Positions 23,734 to 32,004 of a stretch of DNA of 38,624 nucleotides are shown piece after piece; within the stretch, counting starts at the first letter, position 1, and every line of letters starts with the position of its first letter. Made by a program: the position numbers and the translations under genes. The notes under the pieces are model-generated. The model was not told the origin of the DNA. It did no database searches and saw only the letters and a program-made list of their open reading frames with translations. Source of the stretch: Chloroflexi bacterium OLB13 (GTDB taxonomy: Bacteria; Chloroflexota; Anaerolineae; Aggregatilineales; Phototrophicaceae); the NCBI GenBank assembly GCA_001567485.1, contig JZRA01000098.1:1-38624 (forward strand), written 5' to 3'.

Positions 23734-24622
23734 TCCCCTCGATCCCGGCCAACTGTCCGACGCGCTCGACCGGCATCTGCCGCCCGGCAGCGATCACGTA
23801 CTGCCCGATCAGCCGGACGATCCCGCCGTGATGGCCGCGTCGCGCCTTGCATCCAGCCCCAAACCGGCGCTCGATCCGGCGGCGCGCGCCCGCATGAAGG
23901 CGCAGGTCATGGCCGCCGTGCCACGATCCGCGCCCGGTGGGCCGCGTCCGATCCTCCGGATTGTCGTGTTTGCGCTGGTGAGCGCCGCGGTGATGGCGGC
24001 CGCGCTGCTCGGCCTGTTCGCCGCGCTGAACATCCGGCCGACCAGCGCATCGCCGACGCCCGCTGGAGTCGCCGTCGTAGTAGAGACCGGCACGCCGTCG
24101 GACACGCCGACATCGACACCGCCGACATCGACACCGCCGACGCCCGTCACCAGCACGCCACCCCCTGCGCCGTCGGACACGCCGACATCGACCGCCGAGC
24201 GTGCGGCGCGCATCACGCTGGAAGGCGTGGTCGAGGCGATAGACGACCGGCGCTTGACGATCAGCGGCCTAGAGGTCGAGCTGGTCGAAGACGATCCGCT
24301 GCTCGACGTGCTGCGCGTGAATGATCGTGTGCGTATCGAAGGCAAGCTGGTGCGCGGGGCGCGGATGTTCAACATCCGGGTCGAGACGTTCGTGCTGGCG
24401 AACGACGACGCGGTGGAGAACCTCGTCGAGACAGGCCCAGACGGTGATCTGTGGCGCGATCCGGGCGGTTGTGACAATCCACCGCCGCCGTGGGCAAAGG
24501 CGTATGGTTGGCGGGCGCGCTGCGAGGGCGGCGGCACATCCGGCGGTGGACAGGGCAGTTCCGACCGGCCGAACTCCTCGCGCGATTCACGCGCTTCGGA
24601 CGCTCAAGACGACGACGACTGA
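23726..24622 (+). CDS. Membrane-anchored sigma-factor partner with DUF5666-like domain
   Basis: 298 residues, starting inside the end of the sigma gene. A cytoplasmic N-terminal region of about 85 residues (DPLDPGQLSDALDRHLPPGS) could bind the sigma factor, though no zinc-binding His-Cys motif is seen. A single membrane helix follows (IVVFALVSAAVMAAALLGLF). Outside come a Thr/Pro/Ser-rich linker, built partly from repeated DTPTST-type units encoded by a directly repeated ~23-nt DNA segment, then a small beta-domain (ITLEGVVEAIDDRRLTISGL ... LRVNDRVRIEGKLVRG) like DUF5666/OB-fold modules, and a GGCDNPPPPWAKAYGWR tail. It likely signals envelope state to the sigma factor; that role is inferred from position. 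Confidence 0.85.
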   Translation: MRDPLDPGQLSDALDRHLPPGSDHVLPDQPDDPAVMAASRLASSPKPALDPAARARMKAQVMAAVPRSAPGGPRPILRIVVFALVSAAVMAAALLGLFAALNIRPTSASPTPAGVAVVVETGTPSDTPTSTPPTSTPPTPVTSTPPPAPSDTPTSTAERAARITLEGVVEAIDDRRLTISGLEVELVEDDPLLDVLRVNDRVRIEGKLVRGARMFNIRVETFVLANDDAVENLVETGPDGDLWRDPGGCDNPPPPWAKAYGWRARCEGGGTSGGGQGSSDRPNSSRDSRASDAQDDDD

Positions 24623-24932
24623 TCCGGGCGGAGCGCCGTTCACGCAGCGTTTTGCGGCTCTTGAGACCGACCCGACCGGGCAAATTTGCGATATTCGCGG
24701 GCGTGTGACGGTATAGGGGGATAACGCGCGGCCGGACGGTGCGCAGGCGTCCCCTTTATGACGCCGGTTCCGTGCCCGGCTCACGTCGCTTGCGGGGCCG
24801 GCGGCCTTCGCAGAGCCGACCGCCGCCCGCAGCGCACGGGAGGGAATACGCAGATTCTCTCCCGTGTTGTATGGATCCGCCGTTGACTGCACCGCGCGCG
24901 GTTAACGATCAGCGCACGCGGGGCACGGTGAT
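24623..24932. other. Convergent intergenic region with hairpin
   Basis: About 310 nt between two convergent genes. The only structure I can support is a 13-bp hairpin at 24835-24866 (CACGGGAGGGAAT paired with ATTCTCTCCCGTG, including one G-T pair, with a 6-nt loop). It has no T tract, so a shared terminator role is weak. Confidence 0.45.
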
Positions 24933-26886
24933 TTATCGCGTGCTGCGGCGAAGTGGGCGCGGCAGCCAACCCGCACTCGCGCGGCCCGGCGCGGCAGCGC
25001 GCGCGATCCGGTCGCGTGTGCGCCGGTGATAGATCCACCATTCGAGCATCAGCAGCCAGCGCGAGGGCGGCCAGCAGCGGCCAGACCTCAAACTGCCCCT
25101 GTTCGTCGGCGCGCTGAACGAGCACCGGCGTCCCGCTGAGCGAGACGTCACGCGGGGCGATATCGCTCTCCAGCGGATCGAACAGGTTGACAGCGAAGGG
25201 CTGCGCTTGCAGCAGCGTCCCGCCGCTGAAGATCTCGAGACGGTATACGCCCGGCAGCGACGTATCGGTATAGACGATCTGATCGGCGTCGACCGGCAGC
25301 GTGCGCTCGACCCCATCTGGACGGGTGACGCGCACGGCATCGGCCTCAAGCGGCGGCTGAATCAGCACGACATCGCCGACCGCCGGCGCGGCGTTGACGA
25401 TTGAGCCGACCGGCGAGAACCACGCCATCAAGTTCGACATCAAGATCGGGAAGGCGATGTTGAGCTGCAAGTCGGTATCGCGCAGGGCAAAGCCGAAGAT
25501 CACGATCTGCCGCCCGCCGCGGTCGCCTGCGACGATCAGCGGCGTGTCGCCGGCGCGCAGCAGCACGTCGCCCCAGCTCACGCCGCGCAGGTCTTGCGTC
25601 CGGCCGATGTTGACCGCGTCGAAGTCGACGAACACCATGCGGTCGTCGGTGGTCTCGGCCTCCAACGGCGGAAGCCCGCGCACCTCGCCGGCGACGCCGA
25701 ACCATCCCGGCACACCGACCGGCGGCCCGATCAGCAGCACGTCGCCCGGAGGCGGCTGACGCGGCACGGCCTGATCGTACACGTATAGGTCGAACGTCTC
25801 GGCAGGCAGTCCGGCGTCGGGACGGGTCTTGAAGACGCTCACGCCCGGCAGACTGCGCAGAACTTGTTCGAGAAATAGATTGTCTTCACTGATGAGCAGG
25901 ACACGCCGCCCGATCGCCGCGCGGGCCACTGTCCACGCCGTGTTGTCGACGGTGAGCAGGTCGCGCCCGACGCTGTTGACCGCGGTCGTCACCGTGGCTT
26001 GCAGCACGGAATAGCCGTCCAGCCCGCGTGACGAGACGAACGGCAGCGATGCGCCGCCCGGCACGATGAATCGTTCGTTGAACACCGGCAGCGGATCGTC
26101 GTCGGCGCGCAGCGTGAGGATGATCTCGGCGTCCTGACTGCCGTAGTTGGTGACTTGAGCGAACACCTGCGGCGGGCCGCCCGCCAGCGACCGGGCCGCC
26201 AGCGCGGTGAGCGCGACGTTTTCGTCCGACTGCCCGACCGGCACGACGCGGATGCGCCCCGGCAGCGCCGATTCGGTGAGCGCGTCCAGCCCGGCCACGC
26301 CGCCGTCGGTCAGCATCACCATCGTGAAATCATCGACGGCTTGTCCGCCCGCCGCGGCCAGCGTGATCGCCGCCAGCCAGTCCGCGCCGCCCTGTCCAGC
26401 CGACACCGAACGCACGGCGGCCATCGCGGCGGCCTTGTCCTGCGCATACGGCAGGATGACTTCCGGCGTATCACCGACGCGGATGACGCTTACCTCGGCA
26501 TCCCGCGCCAGCGCGTCGATCAGCTTGAGCGCCTCGTCCTGCGCCTGTGAGAAGCGCGTCTCGCCGGCCGGCCCATCGGTGGCCGCCATGCTGGCCGATG
26601 CGTCGATCAGGAGGGCCATGCGCGCCGCGCTGATCGCCGGCACGGACAGGAACGGCCGCGCCAGCGCGAACGCCAGCAGGGCGAGGATGATGAGCTGGAG
26701 GATCAGCAGCAGGTTGCGGCGCAGGCGCTGCCACGGCGTATTGGCCTCTTTGTCCTGTAGCAGCTGCTGCCACAGGTACGTGCTGCTGACGATCAACTCG
26801 CGTCGGCGCAGGCGCAGCATGTACATCAGGATGATCGGGATCGCCAGCAGCAGGCCGATCAGGGCGACTGGGGCCAGAAACGACAT
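24933..26886 (-). CDS. BatA-like membrane protein with von Willebrand A domain, frameshifted at the end
   Basis: About 650 residues in the reconstructed span. The N-terminal BatA module (FLAPVALIGLLLAIPIILMY, VSSTYLWQQLLQDKEANTPW, a second helix LLLILQLIILALLAFALARP) leads to a vWA domain with a MIDAS-like ALLIDASASMA. A long beta-rich extracytoplasmic region follows. At 25047-25060 the frame is lost by one base: the adjacent frame restores LMLEWWIYHRRTRDRIARA, the usual C-terminal membrane-edge motif of this family, and stops at 24933. The unshifted frame continues to 24781 without family resemblance. Members often act with MoxR-type ATPases in envelope or metal-insertion systems; no MoxR gene is visible here. 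Confidence 0.85.
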
Positions 26887-26971
26887 AGGTCAGGTGTCCT
26901 CGCAAGGTGTCTCAAGCCTACCGGACGCCGCCGCGCGGGTCAACCGATCCAACAGGAAGTCAAAGAAGTTG

Positions 26972-27176
26972 ATAGTTGGCAGGGGATAGCTTGGCAGGGG
27001 GCAGTTGGCAGGAGTCAGTTGGCAGGGGACAGTTGGCAGGGGTCAGCTGACAGGGTTAGTTGGCAGGGGTCAGTTAGCAGAGGTCAGTTGGCAGGAGTCA
27101 GTTGGCAGGAGTCAGTTGGCAGGGGACAGTTGGCAGGAGTCAGTTGGCAGGGGGCAGTTGGCAGGGAGCAGGGATC
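26972..27176 (+). repeat. Tandem heptamer array (CAGTTGG CAGGAGT units)
   Basis: About fourteen near-identical 14-nt units (CAGTTGGCAGGAGT and variants such as CAGTTGGCAGGGGA), each made of two 7-nt steps. The open frame through it is only a by-product of the repeat. It resembles the short tandemly repeated repetitive sequences (STRR) described in cyanobacteria. No intervening unique spacers exist. Confidence 0.85.
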
Positions 27177-27190
27177 AGTATTCAGAGGTT

Positions 27191-27374
27191 GTTTGAGAAG
27201 GGGTTTCAGCCCAGTCATTGAACTCACCCCCGTTTCGCTGCGCTCGACTCCCTCGCTCCGAACCTTCGGCGCCCCCACCGGTTGTGACCATGGAGAGGGG
27301 ATTGGGGGATGAGGGATGAGATACGGCCCTGTTGCGAAAAGGGCGAAGCCAACGTCCCGACAATCTTCTCAAAC
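27191..27374. mobile_element. MITE-like element with 10-bp terminal inverted repeats
   Basis: GTTTGAGAAG (27191-27200) and CTTCTCAAAC (27365-27374) are perfect inverted ends of a 184-bp segment without a gene. The interior holds an ACTCACCCCCG / GGAGAGGGGA-type palindromic block like that at the right end of the window. No flanking target duplication is clear. It is bounded by heptamer arrays in opposite orientation. Confidence 0.45.
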
Positions 27375-27455
27375 GGACTCTTAGGGAATAGGACTTGGCA
27401 GCGAGCGATTACCCGGAAATGACCAGCCAGTCAGCATCCGCCGCCCAACCTCCGC

Positions 27456-27545
27456 CTCCTGTCTCCTAACAACTAACCCTCTGACCGCTGTCTACCGCCC
27501 CCTGACAACTGACAACTGACAACTGATCCCTGACAACTCATCACT
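27456..27545 (-). repeat. Second heptamer array (TGACAAC units)
   Basis: Runs of TGACAAC at 27508-27535 (for example CTGACAACTGACAACTGACA) preceded by degenerate CCTGTCTC/CTAACAAC units. In reverse complement the units (CAGTTGTCAGG) match the array at 26972-27176, so the two arrays face each other across the MITE-like element. Confidence 0.7.
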
Positions 27546-27549
27546 TCCT

Positions 27550-28631
27550 TCAGGGCAGCGTGACCACGTCGAGGCCGAAGGGGAGCTGTGGATGCACCCC
27601 CGGCTGCGCCAGCGCCAGCGAGTCGAAGTTCGCCACTACCACGCGGCCATCGGGCAGCGCGGCGACATCGCTGGGGCCGCGGAAGTTGCCTGCGACGTAG
27701 CTGGGCGGCGCGCCAACATACGGCCCGTCACCGCGCAGCAGCACCAACCCCTTCTGGTCGAGCGCCGTGACGACGATCCGGCCGTCCGGCAGCACAGCGA
27801 TCCCGTCGAAGCCGGGCGGGAACGCCTGACTCTCCAGCGCCGGATCGTAGGCGTACAGCAGCTCGGACGCGCCCCGGCTGAGAGGAATACGCACGATGGT
27901 GTTGAGGTCGGGATCGGCCACCAGCAGCGCATTGTGAATCGGGTCGTAGGCGAGGCCGGTCGGCGCGGGACGGGCCGCGAACACCGGCACAGGCTCACCC
28001 GGCATCTGCACGATCGACTGCGGCGCGGTGAGCAGCGACCACCACAGCTCAGGGCTGCCGCCGTCGGCATCCCAGCGCCAGATGTCCGCGCGCGACCGGT
28101 CGACGACGTAGACCGCGCCGCTGTCGTCTAGTGCGATGTCGAACGGCGAAACCATGCCCTGCGCATCGTCCACCGTGCCGAAGCGGGTGATATCGCCGGC
28201 CTGCGTCACACGCCACACCGCCCACGCGCCGTCGTCGCCGCCGGTGAAAGCGATCGCCAGCAGATCGCCGTCAGACGCGCGGCCAGCCCCGTGACGGACT
28301 CGAAGCGGTCGCGGCTGTTGGGGATCTCGCGGGCCGCGCCGTCCGGGCCAACCGCCCACACCGTGCCGGTGCGATAGCTCGCCGTGTAGACCGTGCCATC
28401 CGGCCCAACCGCCACCGTCGACGGGTAGGCGTCGTTATCAGGGAGCGCGGCGTATTCGGCCACAGCGGCGCCTTCGGCCAATGCCTGCGCGGTCTGGCGC
28501 GGCACGTTGTTGATCGACAGCAGAATCAAAATGACGGTTCCGCCGGCTAGCGCGAGGAAGATCCCTGCGAAGATCAGGATGAAGATCAGGATGCGCGGGC
28601 CGCGTGGAAGGGATTGGAGTCGCCGGATCAT
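27550..28631 (-). CDS. NHL/SMP-30-like beta-propeller membrane protein, frameshifted
   Basis: The start ATG at 28631 opens with MIRRLQSLPRG and one membrane helix (FILIFAGIFLALAGGTVILI). A propeller follows: YPSTVAVGPDGTVYTASYRT, TVWAVGPDGAAREI, then, after a single-base shift in 28271-28290, DGDLLAIAFTGGDDGAWAV, FDIALDDSGAVYVVDRSRAD, AVLPDGRIVVTALDQ and VAALPDGRVVVANFDS. Repeated LPDG/GPDG...V motifs are the NHL or gluconolactonase-like blades. The halves are in different frames but join smoothly, so an indel is likely. It is anchored with the propeller outside and may bind ligands or polymers; function unknown. Confidence 0.8.
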
Positions 28632-28794
28632 GGGATAGGTCGCTCTACGTGAGAAGGTATCCAAAACGGGTGCATCATCGCACAGGCCGATGAGAAGCGG
28701 TAGAGGGCGTCGATCCCCTCACGTTTTGGCGGGCGGATGTCCGGCGTGTTGTGGTACGCTGTGCGCCGATTTCATCGCCGTCACGGAGTAAACA

Positions 28795-29428
28795 ATGACA
28801 GACCGTCTTCAGTCTCTTCGTTAGCAGTGTGCTGCTGGGCCTGTCGGTCGCGGCGCCGGTCGGCGCGATCGGCGTGCTGATCATCCGGCGCTCGCTGGCT
28901 TATGGCTGGTGCTTCGGGTTCGTCAGCGGGTTGGGCGTCGCCACGGCGGACGCGGCGTACGGCGCAATCGCTGCCTTTGGCCTGACCGCGCTCACCAGCG
29001 CCCTCACCGCGCTCACCGATCCGCTGCGCTTGTTCGGCGGATTGTTCCTGCTCTACCTCGGCCTACGGACGTTTCTCGCCCGTGCTGCCGCCCCAATCAC
29101 CGCGACAGCCGACGCCAGCCGCAATCTCCCCGGCGCCTATCTCTCGATCTTCGCCCTCACCATCGTCAATCCGCAGACGATCCTCACGTTCCTCAGCGCG
29201 TTTGCCGGCCTCGGCGCGCTGGACGCCGCCGACTCGCTTGCGCCGTTTCTCATGGTCGGCGGCGTGTTTACCGGCTCGGTGAGCTGGTGGCTGGTGCTCA
29301 GCGCGGCGATCAGCACCCTGCGCGTACGGATTGACGCGCGCCTGATGATGTGGATCAACCGGGCTTCCGGCGCGATCGTGATCGCCTTTGCGCTGGCGAT
29401 TCTGCTGTCGCTCGTGCGCGGCAGCTAA
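28795..29428 (+). CDS. LysE/RhtB family exporter, frameshifted near the start
   Basis: About 211 residues with six hydrophobic segments. Family motifs are LLGLSVAAPVGAIGVLIIRR, YGWCFGFVSGLGVATADAAY and FALTIVNPQTILTFLSAFAG (the N-P motif of LysE transporters). The open frame begins only at a GTG at 28829. The natural start is the ATG at 28795 (GGAG upstream): one extra base at about 28801-28805 breaks it, and dropping it gives MTDVFSLFVSSVLLGLSVAA. These proteins export amino acids or small cations such as threonine or homoserine. Substrate unknown. Confidence 0.85.
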
Positions 29429-29522
29429 CGCGTGGGTTCCGCCATGAGCGCTGTCTGCGCCCACGTCCGAAGATCGTGAAAGCATAGAAAGGTGGCGGGT
29501 TGAAGTGAGGCTTGGGGCCGGC

Positions 29523-30212
29523 TCAGTCGCCGTTTTCAGTCTCCCACAGCCTTAGCTGCGAATTCGCTTTTCCGTTGCGCGGCATAGGCAGCGTTTGGCT
29601 GTTGTTCTTGTAGGTATCCCATGAGATAAGATAGTCGTCAGCCTGATTTCCCCACACGAACCAGCCGGGGCGCGGGCCACGGGCGAACATCTCAAGATAA
29701 GGCCCCGGACTGCACGCTTCGATGATCTCGTATAGTTCGTCTGGCTTGCGTGAGTGCTCACGTTTTTGCGACTTGATGATGTTGACTTGGGTGCGCCCCT
29801 GTTGATGGGTACGCAGCTTTCCCCGAACGCCGAACAGGACGAGTTCTGTCGTATTGCGGAAGTAGAACCCTACCCCTCGTCCGTCAGGCTCGCCATCCTT
29901 GCGGATCTTATGCCAGACGAGATTCGTCTTGTACTCGAACCCCCATGCAGTCAATACGTCTAAACCCTCACGCAGCAGCGCATTAGGCACCCACAGGTAG
30001 AGGTGGCTTTGATCGGCGGCCGCGTTAGCCACAGGAAGCGACACGATCTCGTCAAGCGATAGCGTTGGATAGCGTGCTAGGCGCTGATGCTCAGGCGCGA
30101 CCTTGCCTGTCCGGTTCTGAAACTGCCACGGAGGATCGGCCAGAATGGCGCCGAACTTCTGCCCGGTGATGGCGGCAGCAAAGTCCTGTGCAGCGTGGGA
30201 ATCCGACATCAT
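29523..30212 (-). CDS. MT-A70 family N6-adenine methyltransferase (orphan)
   Basis: 229 residues. The catalytic DPPW motif is in FGAILADPPWQFQNRTGKVA, followed by SHLYLWVPNALLREGLDVLT, YKTNLVWHKIRKDG and, near the C-terminus, YLEMFARGPRPGWFVWGNQ. This is the MT-A70/IME4-like layout of bacterial and phage DNA adenine methyltransferases. No restriction enzyme lies beside it, so it is an orphan. Its base composition is visibly less GC-rich than neighbouring genes, suggesting recent transfer, possibly from a phage. The ATG at 30212 is preceded by AGAGGG at 6 nt. Confidence 0.9.
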   Translation of the reverse strand: MMSDSHAAQDFAAAITGQKFGAILADPPWQFQNRTGKVAPEHQRLARYPTLSLDEIVSLPVANAAADQSHLYLWVPNALLREGLDVLTAWGFEYKTNLVWHKIRKDGEPDGRGVGFYFRNTTELVLFGVRGKLRTHQQGRTQVNIIKSQKREHSRKPDELYEIIEACSPGPYLEMFARGPRPGWFVWGNQADDYLISWDTYKNNSQTLPMPRNGKANSQLRLWETENGD

Positions 30213-30373
30213 CAGCAGCCCTCTGTATACAAAGATGCACGTATTCCAAACATCAATTAAGGATGGCAGGAAAGAGGGAGACAGGCACGCTGGTCACTCG
30301 TTTGTGAGACCGGATCACCGCTGATTGTACCACGCGCCAGCGGCGAGTTGTCCGTCGTGCGCTATGTCAAATG

Positions 30374-31870
30374 CTACGGCGCGGGGGTCGGCTCGCCGGC
30401 CAGAAGCGGTTGAATATCGCCGCCGGCCACAACCAGAATATCCGCCGACACCAGCCCGTCGACACCCGCTTCGATGCGATCTTCAGGGATGCCCATGAGC
30501 GCCGCCAGATAACGCGCCGTCCAGCGTTTGCCGGTGTAATCGCGGATGCGGGTCGGGCCGTTGTCGGGCGTCGGCAAGTTGCCCACCGACGATTCGACAC
30601 GCACCTGCCGGCTGATCAGCCAGTCACGCGTTTGGCCGGCCAGCCCTGCGATATCGGTGCCGTTGTAGACGCTGATGGTCGCGTTCTCGTTTTCGGCCAG
30701 CGTGCGCAGTTCGGCCAGCGTGCGGGCGGGCTGCGGATTGAACACGTCCTGAATCAGCCCGCGCACCGCGCCGATGTTCGGCACCAGCACGTCCGCGCCG
30801 CCGGGGTCTTTGGCGAGGCTGACATAGCGATTGTCGATCACGCCTGTGGTGATGTTCTCGCGCGGGATTTCTCCGGCGAGGCGGGCCAGCGCCAACAACT
30901 CGTCCAGCGTCAGATCGGTCTTGATGCTGTCGATCAGCGCGTTATACAGCGGCACGGCCTGCGTGATGAAATTGGCGATTCCGCCGAGGCTGAGGAACTC
31001 GGCCTGCGCCGCCTTCAGCACTTCTTGCTGACGGCGCGCGCGGTCGAAGTCGCCGCCGGGGGTGGCGCGTGTGCGGGCGTACTGCAAGAGGCGCTCGGCG
31101 TTCAGGCGCTGACAGCCCGGATCGAAGTGGATCGAGATTGTGCCGTAACCGGCGTCGGGATACTTCGGGTCGTCGATCGGCCCGGTCGGGCAGACCTCGA
31201 TGCCCTGCGGCGCGAGCGTATCCACCAGCGTCTCGAACACGTCGAAGTTGATGCGGATGTAGTTGTCCACGCGGATGCCGAATGTCTGCCGGATCGTCTC
31301 GGCCGCCAGCGCGGGGCCGCCGCCGCCGGGGTAATTGCTCAGGTCGCCGACGTAATTGGCCGTGTTGATGCGCTGATTCTGCGCCTGTCCGGGGATGCTG
31401 ACGTACATATCGCGCGGGATGCTCAGCACGCCCACCCGCTTGCGCGCCGGATCGACGTTGATCAGGATGATCGTGTCACTGCGATAGGCGCGCTCGGTGT
31501 CGAAGCCGGAACGCTCGTCGATGCCGAGCAGCAGGATCGTCTTGCGCGTCGGATCGTCAAGCTCCGGGATGCCAGCCAGTGGATCGAGGGTCGGCTCCTC
31601 GGTCGGCGGCGCTGGCGTGAACGTCACGCCCGGCTCCGGCGTGCTGGTGGGTTCGGGCGTCGGCGTGACTGTCGGGGTCAGGGTCGGCGTTCGGGTTGGG
31701 ATTTGCTGGCGGAACACGTCGAACGAGATAGCCGCTGTGTCGATGCCGCGCTCGCCCGCGTCGATGGCGAACTGCTGTGCCGCGCCGTACGCCACGACCG
31801 AACACAGAGCTGTCGCACCGACCAGCGCCAGCACGCTCAAGATGAACATCCAACCGGGGACACCGCGCAT
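30374..31870 (-). CDS. LytR-CpsA-Psr family protein with LytR_C domain
   Basis: 498 residues. An N-terminal membrane anchor (FILSVLALVGATALCSVVAY) is followed by a Thr/Pro-rich linker (about residues 58-95). The LCP domain has TILLLGIDERSG, YRSDTIILINVDPARKRVGV, LSIPRDMYVSIPG, RINTANYVGD and LLQYARTRATPGGDFDRARR; these contain the conserved Asp/Arg residues that handle the polyprenyl-phosphate substrate. The C-terminal LytR_C domain reads ATISVYNGTDIAGLAGQTRD and ARYLAALMGIPEDRIE. LCP enzymes transfer glycopolymers to the cell wall or lipid acceptors. A TACAAT at 31905-31910 may be the -10 box, and it lies directly after the surviving end of the phosphotransferase gene. Confidence 0.95.
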   Translation of the reverse strand: MRGVPGWMFILSVLALVGATALCSVVAYGAAQQFAIDAGERGIDTAAISFDVFRQQIPTRTPTLTPTVTPTPEPTSTPEPGVTFTPAPPTEEPTLDPLAGIPELDDPTRKTILLLGIDERSGFDTERAYRSDTIILINVDPARKRVGVLSIPRDMYVSIPGQAQNQRINTANYVGDLSNYPGGGGPALAAETIRQTFGIRVDNYIRINFDVFETLVDTLAPQGIEVCPTGPIDDPKYPDAGYGTISIHFDPGCQRLNAERLLQYARTRATPGGDFDRARRQQEVLKAAQAEFLSLGGIANFITQAVPLYNALIDSIKTDLTLDELLALARLAGEIPRENITTGVIDNRYVSLAKDPGGADVLVPNIGAVRGLIQDVFNPQPARTLAELRTLAENENATISVYNGTDIAGLAGQTRDWLISRQVRVESSVGNLPTPDNGPTRIRDYTGKRWTARYLAALMGIPEDRIEAGVDGLVSADILVVAGGDIQPLLAGEPTPAP

Positions 31871-31910
31871 ATCACGAGCCTACGTCATTACGTCAAACGG
31901 CGGCATTGTA

Positions 31911-31994
31911 TCATAGGGCGCCGCGCTCGATATACCGGCGCAATTCCGACGCTCTCCCCGCGAGGATGCCCGGCGCCTTGCCGCGGTAGGACGG
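31911..31994 (-). pseudogene. Stranded original 3' end of the phosphotransferase gene
   Basis: 84 nt that still read PSYRGKAPGILAGRASELRR then YIERGAL and a TGA. The same 28 codons, ending RRYVDKGAI, close the intact phosphotransferase gene 1,452 bp away. The first 56 nt are identical to that copy; the last 28 differ at 13 bases yet give conservative changes only. No start codon or ribosome site precedes it, so it is a remnant. Confidence 0.9.
31939..31994. repeat. 56-bp direct repeat, distal copy
   Basis: Identical base for base to 33391-33446 and in the same orientation. Sequence diverges immediately beyond both ends. It lies 10 nt beyond the stop codon of the membrane-enzyme gene. Confidence 0.95.
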
Positions 31995-32004
31995 ATAAAA
32001 ATCC

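Noticed and set aside
24781..24932. Continuation of the vWA frame
   Set aside because: The neighbouring frame restores the family C-terminus; the continuation has no resemblance.
26972..27176. Periodic array that might be a CRISPR
   Set aside because: Units are 14 nt, contiguous and without unique spacers; no cas genes lie nearby.
27005..27312. Open frames through the heptamer array
   Set aside because: They translate the repeat itself and lack a start site or family similarity.
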